A stretch of 64,000 bases of DNA from Petroclostridium xylanilyticum. GTDB taxonomy: Bacteria; Bacillota; Clostridia; SK-Y3. Shown in pieces: positions 30,705 to 40,468 of this stretch. The translations under genes were made by a program, and so were the position numbers. Under the pieces are notes generated by a model. The model ran no database searches. It had not been told where the DNA came from and worked only from the letters and a program-made list of their open reading frames with translations. Numbering within the stretch: position 1 is the stretch's first letter; each line of letters opens with the position of its first letter. The stretch spans positions 62,001-126,000 of the forward strand of contig NZ_NPML01000011.1 in assembly GCF_002252565.1 (NCBI RefSeq). The letters are read 5' to 3'.

Positions 30705-31457
30705 ATCTTGATATTCCATTTTTGATAAAATATCTTGTACTGCTTGCTTTTGAATATTAATTAACTCCTTTATTCCCTGTTCCCCTAAAGCTAACAGTGC
30801 ATTAAACTCTTCCTTTGAAAAGGGTGATTCTTCCCCTGTACCTTGGATTTCTATAAACTGGTTTTTATCATTCATAATAATATTCATATCCACTTTCGCA
30901 TGGGAATCTTCCCCATAACACAAATCCAGAAGCACATTTTCTTCTGCCACACCCACGCTTACTGCTGCTACAAAACTATTGACAGGGATTTTTTCTATAG
31001 TTCCAGCTTCAACCAGTTTATTTAATGCATCCAATAATGCAACAAATCCTCCTGTAATAGATGCTGTCCTTGTCCCTCCATCAGCCTGTATGACATCACA
31101 ATCAATAGTGATGGTCCGTTCTCCCAGCATTGAAAGATTTACCACAGAACGCAGAGCTCTTCCGATTAATCTTTGAATTTCAGAAGTTCTTCCGTTTAAC
31201 TTTAAGCGGTTAATATCTCTTACATTTCTTTCTTGGGTTGCACGAGGGAGCATTGAGTACTCTGCTGTTACCCATCCTTCTCCCAAACCTTTCTTAAAGG
31301 GGGGAACTTTTTCCTCTACCGTTGCAGTGCAAATCACCTTAGTATCTCCCATTTCAATAAGGACTGAACCCTCAGCATATTTTGTAAAATTTCGGGTTAT
31401 TTTCACCTGTCTTAATTGATTGTTTTCTCTTCCGTCAATTCTAGCCAATATTTTCAT
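30687..31457 (-). CDS. rph: ribonuclease PH
   Basis: A 256-residue phosphorolytic 3'-5' exoribonuclease that trims tRNA 3' ends. Motifs: [18 protein letters not shown], the arginine-rich [31 protein letters not shown], and [19 protein letters not shown] with the catalytic Asp. GTGEESPF is the phosphate-binding segment near residue 215. The C-terminal residues DENSGE run into a heptad repeat, so the final codons may have been added by it. AGAAAGG precedes the ATG at 31457. Confidence 0.95.
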   Translation of the reverse strand: MKILARIDGRENNQLRQVKITRNFTKYAEGSVLIEMGDTKVICTATVEEKVPPFKKGLGEGWVTAEYSMLPRATQERNVRDINRLKLNGRTSEIQRLIGRALRSVVNLSMLGERTITIDCDVIQADGGTRTASITGGFVALLDALNKLVEAGTIEKIPVNSFVAAVSVGVAEENVLLDLCYGEDSHAKVDMNIIMNDKNQFIEIQGTGEESPFSKEEFNALLALGEQGIKELINIQKQAVQDILSKMEYQDENSGE

Positions 31458-31537
31458 CCTTTCTAAATTAAAAAGTATTAACGCTCACGCGGTAATATAG
31501 CACAAAAAATGATAAACGCATCCCTTCTTCCCGCGAG

Positions 31538-31562
31538 CTCCAAACTCCGAACTCCGAGCTAT
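31538..31562. repeat. heptad repeat CTCCGAA type
   Basis: Reads CTCCAAA CTCCGAA CTCCGAG CTA, the same unit family as at 741-815. Confidence 0.65.
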
Positions 31563-31569
31563 TTTTATA

Positions 31570-32676
31570 TTAAAATTGATTCGCATATAAAGGTACCTCT
31601 AATACATCTTTTCCCTTATTCTCCCCTAAAAATTCCAATGCCTTACCGTTAACATTTATCTTAACCTTTTTTACTTTTCCAAACTGTTTAAAGCACAGGG
31701 TAATCTGTTTTAACATTGTATCAAAACTGGCAGTAGAATGGGTTGCATTTAAAATTTCATCATCAAAATTAAGTATTACTGTTTGCCCATCAATTTGAAT
31801 GCCTTTTATCCCCAATTTTTTAGGCACATAGGATTTTAACCCCTTCCCTTCAATTTCACCCTTGATAAGTTCATTCAAGGTTTTCATATACCTGTCAATA
31901 TCACTGGTTGGTTTGTTAATAGGCCTGCTAACAGGAATATAGTACATATATTTATTATTAACTAGTTTAGTAAAATAAACTTCTACATGTTCTTTATTTG
32001 AATCTACATTGTTTTTGTTATCCATAAAACTATTAATTCTTTGCCTTGTCAGTGGTAAATCAACAGCACTTCCAAACTTCAATGTTTTTAATTTTTCACC
32101 ATTTTTCAAAATTTGAACACTTTCTATTGTATCAAATTCTGTTAATGTGTATACAAGACAGTTAAGTATATTTTTTTCCTTTTGTTCTGTATCATAATCC
32201 AATATGCGGTCATTAAAATCAACTGCAGCAATTCCATTGTTAATGGTCATTCCCATTATACGTGTCCCTCCAGGCAGTACAGGAAACAACCCTACTCTGC
32301 CAATATCTTCTCTTATTACAGGGACATCTACAAGAGAGTATATTGCTGCTTTTCCTATACCTTGAATCCTGGCAGTCTTTCTAGTAACCGGAATCAGCAA
32401 TCCATCAGCATCCTGATAGTAAAATGTTGTATAACGCATGTCATCAGAATTATTATTTTCCAACGGTTGCGTTGAAGAATTGGCTTTGTTTTTATCACCA
32501 TTTTCATTATCTTGAATAATTTGATTGTCACTGTTAGCAGGCTTTTGTTCATTTACCGCATTTTTTTTCGCTGCGTCATTTTCCTTATAAACTTCCTTAC
32601 TTTTTCCATCTATTATATTACACCCTGAAAAGAATGCCATACATATTATAATAAATGTAACAAAAATATTCCTCAT
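31570..32676 (-). CDS. GerMN-domain lipoprotein
   Basis: A 368-residue secreted lipoprotein. The N-terminus is a lipoprotein signal with lipobox FFSGC; the Cys would be lipidated. A charged linker rich in Asn, Lys and Glu follows to about residue 80. Two GerMN domains (about 85-215 and 225-365) carry GGTRIMGMTINNGIAAVDF and IKGIQIDGQTVILNFDDE, the repeated 'hydrophobic-G-D-F' pattern. GerM-type proteins act in sporulation and germination in Bacillus. The start at 32676 is set by GGAGGG 7 bases upstream. Function here is inferred only from the domain. Confidence 0.88.
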   Translation of the reverse strand: MRNIFVTFIIICMAFFSGCNIIDGKSKEVYKENDAAKKNAVNEQKPANSDNQIIQDNENGDKNKANSSTQPLENNNSDDMRYTTFYYQDADGLLIPVTRKTARIQGIGKAAIYSLVDVPVIREDIGRVGLFPVLPGGTRIMGMTINNGIAAVDFNDRILDYDTEQKEKNILNCLVYTLTEFDTIESVQILKNGEKLKTLKFGSAVDLPLTRQRINSFMDNKNNVDSNKEHVEVYFTKLVNNKYMYYIPVSRPINKPTSDIDRYMKTLNELIKGEIEGKGLKSYVPKKLGIKGIQIDGQTVILNFDDEILNATHSTASFDTMLKQITLCFKQFGKVKKVKINVNGKALEFLGENKGKDVLEVPLYANQF

Positions 32677-32815
32677 ACATTTCCCTCCTAAATTTAACTT
32701 CATTACATTTTATTAGTAATTATGGACATGTATGAAGAAATTTTGTCCGTTTTATCTATAATAATTTATAATGGGGGTAGGTAGCATAACAATATTACCA
32801 TAACTATGTAAAAAA

Positions 32816-32858
32816 TAAAACCACTATACTACATTTTTTTGTGGTATAGTGGTTTTCA
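32816..32858 (-). terminator. galactose operon terminator
   Basis: Stem AAAACCACTATAC / GTATAGTGGTTTT with a T-rich loop, about 20 bp after the galE stop. Strong in the minus direction, probably bidirectional. Confidence 0.85.
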
Positions 32859-32878
32859 GTACGTAATTTTGGATAATA

Positions 32879-33865
32879 CTAATCATTAAATCCATTCGGG
32901 TGGTTCTTATGCCAGTTCCATGCCGTTTCTATTATTGTCCTTAAATCATTATACTTAGGCTGCCAATTTAACTCTCTTTGAATCCTTTCTGAAGATGCGA
33001 CAAGAATTGCAGGATCTCCCGGTCTTCTAGCAGCAATAACCGCTTTAATATTTATTCCCGTTACCTCTCTCGCAATCTCAACAACCTCTTTTACAGAAAA
33101 TCCCGTTCCGTTTCCAAGATTATATACATCGCTATTTCCGCCATTGCGTAATTTTTTCAGAGCCAGTATATGCGCCTGAGCCAAATCGGTTACATGAATA
33201 TAGTCTCTAATGCAGCTTCCATCAGGGGTGTTGTAGTCATCACCAAAAATACTAATAGCTTCCCTTTTTCCAAGTGCCACTTGCAGGATAATAGGTATCA
33301 AATGACTTTCAGGGCTATGGTCTTCTCCTATTTTTCCGCTAATATGGGCACCAGCTGCGTTAAAATATCTTAAAGAAGCGTATTTAATTCCATAGGCATT
33401 GTCCGCCCATTTTAAGGCTTTTTCCACAGCTAATTTCGTCTCTCCATATGGATTAGTTGGCTGGGTCTTATCAGTTTCTAAAATAGGAATGTTTTCCGGT
33501 TCACCATAAGTAGCAGCAGTAGATGAAAATACAATCCTATTTACTCCACATTCTTTCATTTTCGTAAGTAATTTTAATGTAGATACAACATTATTATTAT
33601 AATATTTTAATGGTTCACCTACACTTTCCCCCACCAGTGAATCAGCGGCAAAATGAATAACTGATTCAATCTCATTTTCCTTAAATACCTTATCTAAAAA
33701 TTCATCATCTCTTAGATCTCCCTGGTACAATTTTCCACCCAATACCGCAGCCTTATGACCTTTTTGAAGATTATCCAATACTACTACTTCCTCATTCGCA
33801 TCAATTAGCTCCGCAACAGTATGACTGCCTATATACCCTGCTCCTCCAGTAACTAAAATCGCCAT
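32879..33865 (-). CDS. galE: UDP-glucose 4-epimerase
   Basis: A 328-residue short-chain dehydrogenase-type epimerase interconverting UDP-galactose and UDP-glucose. The N-terminal NAD loop is VTGGAGYIGSHT. Catalytic Ser/Thr lies in SSTAATYGEP and the Tyr-Lys pair in NPYGETKLAVE. LRYFNAAGA and GDDYNTPDGSCIRDYIHV are the sugar-binding segments. It is the last gene of galT-galK-galE, 18 bp after galK, with GGAGGT before the ATG. Confidence 0.96.
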   Translation of the reverse strand: MAILVTGGAGYIGSHTVAELIDANEEVVVLDNLQKGHKAAVLGGKLYQGDLRDDEFLDKVFKENEIESVIHFAADSLVGESVGEPLKYYNNNVVSTLKLLTKMKECGVNRIVFSSTAATYGEPENIPILETDKTQPTNPYGETKLAVEKALKWADNAYGIKYASLRYFNAAGAHISGKIGEDHSPESHLIPIILQVALGKREAISIFGDDYNTPDGSCIRDYIHVTDLAQAHILALKKLRNGGNSDVYNLGNGTGFSVKEVVEIAREVTGINIKAVIAARRPGDPAILVASSERIQRELNWQPKYNDLRTIIETAWNWHKNHPNGFND

Positions 33866-33883
33866 CGCAATACCTCCAGTCTG

Positions 33884-35068
33884 TTATTTTATTTCCTTTC
33901 CGCCATCTCCAACTTCAGAAACATAAAAAGAGGCCTGAAGTCCTACTCGTTCAAAATAATTTTTTCCTACCTGTTCAATGAATTTTTCAACTGCCTCTTC
34001 CTTTACAATACTTACTGTGCAGCCGCCGAATCCTGCTCCGGTCATTCTTGAACCGATCACTCCCTCAATTTTTAAAGCTTCTTCTACCAGAGTATCCAGC
34101 TCTACCCCGGTAACTTCATATAGGTCTCTTAAAGAATTGTGAGAAGCTATCATTAGTTTGCCAAATTCCGCAATATCATCCTTGTTCAAAGCTTCTACAG
34201 ATTTCAACACTCTATCATCTTCAGAAATTACATGTTCTACTCTTTTTCTCACCACTTCATCTTCAATAAGGTGTTTGTATTGTTTAAACTGTTCATAGGA
34301 TATCTCACCCAGACACGATGCTTCTGGTAAAACATTTTTAAGTATTTCCAACCCTCTTTCACACTCACTTCTTCTTTCGTTATATTTGGAATGTGCAAGG
34401 CTTCTTTTTTTATTGGTATTTGATATAACAATCTTATAACCTTTTAAATTTAATGGGACCAACTTGTAGCTCAAATCTTTGCAATCAAGAAAAATGGCAT
34501 GGTTTGCTTTACCCATTGCAGAAGCAAACTGGTCCATGATACCGCAGTTAACACCCACATAGTTATTTTCTGCTTTTTGGCCTATTTTAGCCATTTCAAC
34601 CATATCTACTTCCTTATTAATGCCATTTGCTTCATTACCCAAAGTGACTAATGTCAGAGCAGTCGCAACTTCTATTGCCGCCGATGAAGATAATCCGCCT
34701 CCATGGGGAACAGTGTCATCGTAAAGCAGTTCACAACCTGTAAGCTGATATCCGGCTTTTTGCAGTTCATCCGCAACGCCCAGCTGGTAATTCCCCCATT
34801 CCAACTTTTTATATTGCTCCAGTTGATCAAGCGAAGCTTTTACTCTACATTCTAAATCAGTAGCTGCCAAATGGACCTCCCGGTCCTTTCTCGGCCTTGC
34901 TATAATGGTAGTCTTCATCGTTAACGCTGCCGGGAATACATACCCACCGTTATAGTCGGTATGTTCTCCAATTAAATTCACTCTTCCCGGAGATGCGAAT
35001 ACCCTTAAATCCTCTTCAGCACCTCCATAAATCTCCACAAACCTTTTTTTCAAATCTTTAATTTCCAC
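33884..35068 (-). CDS. galK: galactokinase
   Basis: A 394-residue GHMP kinase that makes galactose 1-phosphate. GRVNLIGEHTDYNGGYVFP is the galactokinase signature at about residues 28-46. PHGGGLSSSAAIEVA is the ATP-binding motif, GIMDQFASAMG carries the catalytic Asp, and MTGAGFGGCTVSIV is the third GHMP motif. It sits between galT and galE. A short open frame inside it on the same strand is a shadow. Confidence 0.96.
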   Translation of the reverse strand: MEIKDLKKRFVEIYGGAEEDLRVFASPGRVNLIGEHTDYNGGYVFPAALTMKTTIIARPRKDREVHLAATDLECRVKASLDQLEQYKKLEWGNYQLGVADELQKAGYQLTGCELLYDDTVPHGGGLSSSAAIEVATALTLVTLGNEANGINKEVDMVEMAKIGQKAENNYVGVNCGIMDQFASAMGKANHAIFLDCKDLSYKLVPLNLKGYKIVISNTNKKRSLAHSKYNERRSECERGLEILKNVLPEASCLGEISYEQFKQYKHLIEDEVVRKRVEHVISEDDRVLKSVEALNKDDIAEFGKLMIASHNSLRDLYEVTGVELDTLVEEALKIEGVIGSRMTGAGFGGCTVSIVKEEAVEKFIEQVGKNYFERVGLQASFYVSEVGDGGKEIK

Positions 35069-35088
35069 AATACTACCCCCAATTTATT

Positions 35089-35160
35089 AATTGAGAATTG
35101 AGAATGCAGAACTATGAATTTTCCCCTTCCTAATTCTCAGTTCTCTAATTTCAACTTTTC
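35089..35160. repeat. heptad repeat pair between galT and galK
   Basis: Left arm ATTGAGA ATTGAGA ATGCAGA ACTATGA ATT and right arm CTAATTC TCAGTTC TCTAATT TCAACTT are inverted and 7-bp periodic. They fill the whole 90-bp gap in the gal operon. Confidence 0.7.
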
Positions 35161-36127
35161 ATTTACTTAAAAACCGTTTGTACGCTTCACGCAGTTCTTC
35201 AGCTTTCTCTTCCGGTGCGGTTGGATTACAGTGAGCCCATGCCCCTGTTTCACTGGAAGCATTAAATTTTTGCTTTTCAGCTGATCTCATTGGTGGGAAA
35301 AATTCTATATGAAAATGATAATATTCGCTAAAGTCACCGCTATTTACAGGGTCCTGGTGCATACACATCATATATGGAAATGGATAGTCAAACAAAGCAT
35401 CCATGGTGCCGGCAGTTTCTTTGATGATCTTTGCTAAATTATATTTCTCAGAATCACTAAACTGCGTTAAATTTTGCTTATGCTTTTTGCTGGCTATATA
35501 CATCCCATAGGGATATTCTGAGAAAAACGGCAGGAAAGCAATAAAATCTTCATTTTCAATGATAATCCTTTTGCCGAATTCCATCTCATCTTTGATCATA
35601 TCACAGATAAGACAGGAGTGTTTGGTGTCATAATGTTCTTTACATGCTTCAAGTTCCAACTCAAGCTTTTTAGGAATAAATGAGTAACCATAAATTTGCC
35701 CATGGGGATGAGGCATGGTAACACCTACAACTTCACCCCTATTTTCGAATATGAAAACATATTTGATTTTTTCATCCTTTTTCATTTCTACAAACCGTTC
35801 TGTCCACAGGTCAACTAATTTTTTTATATGGTCAACAGGAAGCTCCGGTAATGTCACAGTGTGTTCCGGAGAGTATAAAATAACCTCACATTTACCATAT
35901 GCTTCCCGGGTTTTATAAATGTCAGTCGCTACATCATCTGGCACAGGAGGATCCTGGGATAATGCCGGAAAATCATTATCATACTTATATACTTCATAAT
36001 GTTCCGGAACCTTGCCTGAACCTGGACAAAACGGACACCAATCTTTCGGCATCTGCGGTCTATTCTGACGGTGTGACGCAATCATCACCCAATCTTTTAT
36101 CAATGGATTCCAACGTAATTCAGCCAT
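35159..36127 (-). CDS. galT: galactose-1-phosphate uridylyltransferase
   Basis: A 322-residue HIT-superfamily enzyme exchanging UMP between UDP-glucose and galactose 1-phosphate. NPLIKDWVMIASHRQNRPQ is the N-terminal signature, CPFCPG the metal-binding Cys pair, and PHPHGQIYGY holds the active-site His. YYHFHIEFFPP is the C-terminal motif. It begins the gal operon; the upstream 100 bp are AT-rich with no clear operator. This is the class I enzyme rather than the unrelated GalT2 of some Firmicutes. Confidence 0.95.
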   Translation of the reverse strand: MAELRWNPLIKDWVMIASHRQNRPQMPKDWCPFCPGSGKVPEHYEVYKYDNDFPALSQDPPVPDDVATDIYKTREAYGKCEVILYSPEHTVTLPELPVDHIKKLVDLWTERFVEMKKDEKIKYVFIFENRGEVVGVTMPHPHGQIYGYSFIPKKLELELEACKEHYDTKHSCLICDMIKDEMEFGKRIIIENEDFIAFLPFFSEYPYGMYIASKKHKQNLTQFSDSEKYNLAKIIKETAGTMDALFDYPFPYMMCMHQDPVNSGDFSEYYHFHIEFFPPMRSAEKQKFNASSETGAWAHCNPTAPEEKAEELREAYKRFLSK

Positions 36128-36224
36128 AACAACACTCCTTAAACACTTTTTTAATTAATTTAATTAAGTATCTATATCCATTATATAATTATATTTATCC
36201 TTAGTCAATGAAATTTTCATGTAC

Positions 36225-38129
36225 TCATGTACTTTGTATATTTTCCCATTCAATATATAGTTGTTCTAATTTTTCCTTTAAACAAGCAATTTGATTGGTG
36301 ATTTCCAAAGCTTTTTCATGGTCAGAAAATACATCCGGTTTGCATAGCTCCTCTTCCAAACTCTGCATGGCAGCTTCACAAGAGTATATTTCTTCCTCTA
36401 AATTACTAATCATTTTTTGGAGTTTTCGTTCATTGGCTTTCTTTTCTTTTTGTTTTAGATATTCTTCTTTAGAAGAAACATCAGCTTTTGACGAGTTAGA
36501 ATGATCGTTAATATTCAGTTTTTTCTTCTTTTCAAGATAGTCATTATAACTTCCAAGATATTCAATAATCCCTGTCGGAGATAATTCTAATATCCGGGAA
36601 GCAATTTTATTTATAAAATACCTGTCATGAGAAACCACTAATAAAGTACCTTCATAGTCGAGCAGCGCATTTTCTAAAGCTTCTCTTGAATTGATATCAA
36701 GATGGTTGGTGGGTTCATCCAATATTAAAAAATTAGCTTTAGATAGCATAAGTTTTACCAACGCCACCCTTCCCCTTTCTCCTCCACTCAGGGTTGATAT
36801 GCTTTTAAAAACATCATCCCCTTTGAAAAGAAAAACAGCAAGGGCATTCCGAATTTCTGTCTGGGTTAATTGAGTATTTGCATCCCATACCTCATCAATG
36901 ACAGTATTATTAGGATTAATATCTGATTGCTCCTGGGCATAATAACCGATAACTACATTTGTACCCCAGCTAATGGTGCCGCTATCTTTTTTTACTTTAT
37001 CCAGTAATATTTTAAAAAGGGTAGTTTTTCCCGTTCCATTCCCACCTAGTAAAAATATCCTTTCCCCTTTTCTTACCCGGAAGTTAATACTACTAAAAAG
37101 ATGGTTGCTGCCATAGGATTTGGATAGTCCTTCTACCCAAACAATCTCATTGCCACTATTAACCCTTGTTTGAAATTTAAAGCGGATGGCTTCTGGAAGA
37201 GGTTCCGGTTTATCTATTTTTTGCATTCTATCAATAGATTTCTGTTTACTTTCCGCAGTCTTAATATTTTTTTCCCTGTTCCACTGCTTTTGCTGTTCAA
37301 TAATTCCCTGAATTCTGGAAATTTCTTTCTGCTGGAGATTATACTCCTTCCACTGCTGTTGTCTCATAATTTCCTTATGCTTTATAAAAAAAGAATAATT
37401 GCCGTTATAACAATAAGCTTTATTATTTTCTATTTCAATCGTTCTATTTGTAACTTTATCTAAAAAATATCTATCGTGGGAAATAATTATTACACTTCCG
37501 TTATAACCAAGCAGAAAATCCTCCAACCATTCCACTGCTTGTATATCCAAATGGTTGGTCGGTTCGTCAAGAAGCAGCAATTGAGGATTTTGAAGCAAAA
37601 GTTTTCCTAAGGCTACCCTTGTTTTTTGTCCGCCACTTAAGTTTTGAATAGGCAAGGAGAATTGATCGTCCTGAAATCCCAACCCTACTAATACTGCTCT
37701 GATATGACTGGTATATCCATAGCCGTTCTTCTCTCTGAATTTTTCACATAAATCTCCATGTTCCCTCACCAGCATATCCAACCGTTTGGTGTCTGTTTCG
37801 GTCTGTATTTGCTTTTCAAGGTTTTTTATCTTCATCTCCATTTCAATCAAAGGAGAAAATACCTCCAAAAGCTCATCCCATATGTTTTTTTGGGAATCTA
37901 TTACACAATTTTGAGCCATATATCCTATTTTTAAATCTTTAGCCTTATAAATTTCTCCTGAATCGGGCGTTATTTCACCTGTCATAACTTTAAAAAGTGT
38001 CGATTTTCCTGCCCCATTAACACCCACTAACCCAATTTTATCGTTTTCCTGTACATTGAAAGAAATATCTTGTAATATATTAACTATCCCGTATGATTTT
38101 GATATATTGCTACAGTTAAGTATAATCAT
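36225..38129 (-). CDS. ABC-F family ATPase
   Basis: A 634-residue soluble protein with two ABC cassettes and no membrane segments. Cassette 1 has GVNGAGKST, LSGGQKTR and LLLLDEPTNHLD; cassette 2 has GGNGTGKTT, LSGGERGR and FLILDEPTNHLD. A charged interdomain linker (about 240-310) and a C-terminal coiled coil (about 545-634) are present. ABC-F proteins bind the ribosome E site and help translation or protect against antibiotics. The long linker fits housekeeping types such as Uup/YdiF; resistance types cannot be excluded by eye. Confidence 0.92.
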   Translation of the reverse strand: MIILNCSNISKSYGIVNILQDISFNVQENDKIGLVGVNGAGKSTLFKVMTGEITPDSGEIYKAKDLKIGYMAQNCVIDSQKNIWDELLEVFSPLIEMEMKIKNLEKQIQTETDTKRLDMLVREHGDLCEKFREKNGYGYTSHIRAVLVGLGFQDDQFSLPIQNLSGGQKTRVALGKLLLQNPQLLLLDEPTNHLDIQAVEWLEDFLLGYNGSVIIISHDRYFLDKVTNRTIEIENNKAYCYNGNYSFFIKHKEIMRQQQWKEYNLQQKEISRIQGIIEQQKQWNREKNIKTAESKQKSIDRMQKIDKPEPLPEAIRFKFQTRVNSGNEIVWVEGLSKSYGSNHLFSSINFRVRKGERIFLLGGNGTGKTTLFKILLDKVKKDSGTISWGTNVVIGYYAQEQSDINPNNTVIDEVWDANTQLTQTEIRNALAVFLFKGDDVFKSISTLSGGERGRVALVKLMLSKANFLILDEPTNHLDINSREALENALLDYEGTLLVVSHDRYFINKIASRILELSPTGIIEYLGSYNDYLEKKKKLNINDHSNSSKADVSSKEEYLKQKEKKANERKLQKMISNLEEEIYSCEAAMQSLEEELCKPDVFSDHEKALEITNQIACLKEKLEQLYIEWENIQST

Positions 38130-38188
38130 TATCCTGGACTCCCTTTTATAATTTCATCCCCTATTATAGCACATTTAAAATACAATAT

Positions 38189-38341
38189 TTATTCTTCCTG
38201 AAATACAAATAGAAAATATGCAGCGTAAACTGCCATTAGCATTAATGTGAGTCCTACGCTGCTATTCTTTAATATGCCTAATCCCATAAATGTCATAATA
38301 TTCAAAGGAACAAAGATTGTATATTTCTTTACCTTTTTCAT
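38189..38341 (-). CDS. 50-residue two-helix membrane protein, unknown
   Basis: A short open frame with the GGGTGAT ribosome-binding site 4 bases before its ATG. It starts MKKVKKYTIFVPLNIMTFMG and continues with a second hydrophobic stretch VGLTLMLMAVYAAYFLFVF, ending FQEE. The basic N-terminus, two membrane spans and acidic tail look like a real small protein. It lies between the ABC-F gene and the LysR gene. I do not recognise a family. Confidence 0.5.
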   Translation of the reverse strand: MKKVKKYTIFVPLNIMTFMGLGILKNSSVGLTLMLMAVYAAYFLFVFQEE

Positions 38342-38465
38342 TTTTATCACCCGCAAATTTCATATTAGCATTTCTTATGTCTTTTAATATGAACTTTTCT
38401 TCCGTATTTTCTACTTAACATATAATAGCACAATGGATTTGTCGAAGTAAGGTAAAAATTGTTGG

Positions 38466-39371
38466 CTAATCGGAAACAATTCGTCCAATTTTTTCCTTAA
38501 TCGTCTGAATCATTACTTTAGTTGGAATGGTAAGATTTCTATCCTTATAATATACAAGGTTATATGGGTACGTCCACACTCTACCTTCTACACTAATTCT
38601 TTTAAGCATGCCCAATTGAATATCCTGTTTAACTGAGGTAAGGGGCACAATAGAAATTCCAAGGTTAGCTGCAACAGCATGTTTAATAGCATCTATACTT
38701 CCAAGGGTCATGGCAGTATTAAAAGGCAGCTTGAGATTCTTCTTCACAATTTTTTCTATAGCATTATATAAATTTGAATTAGATTCATGGGCGATATACA
38801 TCTGGTTCGCTAAAAGTCTTCTATCGATATAGTCATAATTTGCAAGCGGGTGACTGGGTGAAACCACTAATACCATTAAATCATCTATCAACTTTTCAGC
38901 ATAAAAACTTTTAGGCAGATCCAGCTCACCACCTATCACTGCAATATCAACCTGATTGAGCACCATCATACTTTGTATCTCATAAGTATTGCCTATATGA
39001 AGATTGGTTTTTACATTAGGATACTTTTCTTTAAATGTCCCCATAATATCTGGCAATATATATATTCCCGGTGTGTTGCTTGCCCCTATGTTAAGTTTGC
39101 CAAACATTTCTCCCTTTATAGAATGAATTTCTGCTTTCATTTCCTCAACCAAATTAAAAATCTTTTGAGAATAGGAATACAAAATTTCTCCGTACTGGGT
39201 AAGGTATATATTCCTCCCATACCTTTCAAAAAGTTTTAATCCCACTTCATCTTCCAGCTTCTTGACTTGCATGGAAATAGTAGGCTGACTTATGTGGAGT
39301 GCTTCTGCTGTTTTAGTAAAACTTAAATTCTGTGAAACGTTGTGAAACAGCCAGAGATGATACAGGTCCAT
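38466..39371 (-). CDS. LysR-family transcriptional regulator
   Basis: A 301-residue regulator. The N-terminal winged helix reads FTKTAEALHISQPTISMQVKKLE (about residues 18-40). A linker helix and a periplasmic-binding-like effector domain follow (GKLNIGASNTPGIYILP to HAVAANLGISIVPL). It is transcribed away from the TerC-family gene with 151 bp between them, which makes that gene a likely target. The CysL/CbbR-like IGASNTPG pattern is common to many LysR proteins, so the effector is unknown. Confidence 0.92.
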   Translation of the reverse strand: MDLYHLWLFHNVSQNLSFTKTAEALHISQPTISMQVKKLEDEVGLKLFERYGRNIYLTQYGEILYSYSQKIFNLVEEMKAEIHSIKGEMFGKLNIGASNTPGIYILPDIMGTFKEKYPNVKTNLHIGNTYEIQSMMVLNQVDIAVIGGELDLPKSFYAEKLIDDLMVLVVSPSHPLANYDYIDRRLLANQMYIAHESNSNLYNAIEKIVKKNLKLPFNTAMTLGSIDAIKHAVAANLGISIVPLTSVKQDIQLGMLKRISVEGRVWTYPYNLVYYKDRNLTIPTKVMIQTIKEKIGRIVSD

Positions 39372-39522
39372 ATTATCACTCCTATAACTTTAATCTATGT
39401 ATAATATAAAAACTATATATTTGCATTATAATACATGCGGCATTATAATGTAAATAGACTAGATAAACAAATTTTTAACAAAGACCCAATTTATAATTAA
39501 TTTTGAAGGTGAGGAATTAAAA

Positions 39523-40224
39523 ATGGATGCTATATTGGCAATTATCATCGGAGCATTACACATTACATTACTCAATCTAGTTTTAAGTGGTGACAATATT
39601 GGAGTTATCGCCCTTGCAATTAAGAACCTTCCTCAAGAGTATGCAAAAAAAGCGAGTTTAATAGGTGTAACAGCCGCTATATTTCTGAGGGTCATTTTTA
39701 CATCTGCTGTCACTTTCATAATGGCGATCCAGTGGTTGCCTATTAAATTGGTTGGTGGCTTGCTTTTGATTAAAATCACCTGGGATCTCATAAAACCACA
39801 ACACGAGCAAGAACAAGAACAGCACCATGTAGCAGTATCTAATAAATTCTGGGGTGCAGTCTATAGCATTATTATTGCAGATATCACTATGAGTCTGGAC
39901 AATGTCTTAGCTATTGCAGGTGCAGCTAAAGGAAACATTGGATTGATAATATTTGGACTATTAATCAACATACCAATTATCTTTTTCGGCAGCCAATTTG
40001 TTGCAGACCTTATGAAGAAATACACCTTTGTTATTTATATTGGAGGTGCAATTCTTGCACATACTGCATTTGGAATGATATTAGAGGATAGGTTAATAGT
40101 TCCATATATTCCTCATATCATTGGAATGATGGTTCCATGGCTAATTGCATTCGCAACTCTTCTATACGGTGTTTATGTAATAAAAAAGCTGCCTCAGGCT
40201 GTTACCGATGCAAATGCAGAATAA
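39523..40224 (+). CDS. TerC-family integral membrane protein (YjbE-like)
   Basis: A 233-residue protein with seven or so helices. The two conserved acidic motifs are LVLSGDNIGVIALAIKNL (about 20-37) and ITMSLDNVLAIAGAAKG (about 121-137). They are internally related and typical of TerC/YjbE/YkoY proteins linked to Mn2+ or Ca2+ efflux and metallation of exported proteins. A His/Gln/Glu-rich loop (EQEQEQHH) lies between helices. GGTGAGGAA precedes the ATG. It is divergent from the LysR gene and directly upstream of a Mn2+ riboswitch that controls the next gene. Confidence 0.9.
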   Translation: MDAILAIIIGALHITLLNLVLSGDNIGVIALAIKNLPQEYAKKASLIGVTAAIFLRVIFTSAVTFIMAIQWLPIKLVGGLLLIKITWDLIKPQHEQEQEQHHVAVSNKFWGAVYSIIIADITMSLDNVLAIAGAAKGNIGLIIFGLLINIPIIFFGSQFVADLMKKYTFVIYIGGAILAHTAFGMILEDRLIVPYIPHIIGMMVPWLIAFATLLYGVYVIKKLPQAVTDANAE

Positions 40225-40279
40225 TTTAATAAATTTTATCTTGCTTTTTGGTCACATACAAACTATAATAGTTACTGAG

Positions 40280-40383
40280 GTATAAGGGAGTAGCTTACAG
40301 TTTGTACTGTTTAGTTGGTCGTCAGTACGGTATATCATATACCCGGTCAACTAATCATGTTTATGAAAGCAAGACTTTTACTG
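40280..40383 (+). promoter_or_regulatory. yybP-ykoY family Mn2+ riboswitch
   Basis: The conserved landmarks of this RNA family appear in order: AAGGGAGTAGCTT, then TTAGTTGGTCGTCAGTACGG, then ACCCGGTCAACTAAT, and finally GCAAGACTTTTAC. The paired GTTGGT / ACCCGGTCAAC strands and the 5'-3' closing helix match the four-way layout. It lies on the plus strand 86 bp before the oadB-like gene. In characterised members Mn2+ binding prevents termination and turns the gene on. Confidence 0.88.
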
Positions 40384-40412
40384 CGATTAAGGCGCAAGTA
40401 AAAGTTTTTTTT
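40374..40412 (+). terminator. riboswitch expression-platform terminator
   Basis: Stem ACTTTTACTGCG / GCGCAAGTAAAAGT followed by eight T. Its left arm is also the 3' closing strand of the riboswitch, so ligand binding and termination are mutually exclusive. Confidence 0.85.
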
Positions 40413-40468
40413 ATGTCTAACTTTATCTAATTTTTATTTAACATTATTTATTTTCAAGGAGGTTCTCT

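Noticed and set aside
34249-34431. 60-codon frame on the galK strand
   Set aside because: It is in another frame of intact galK without a ribosome-binding site.
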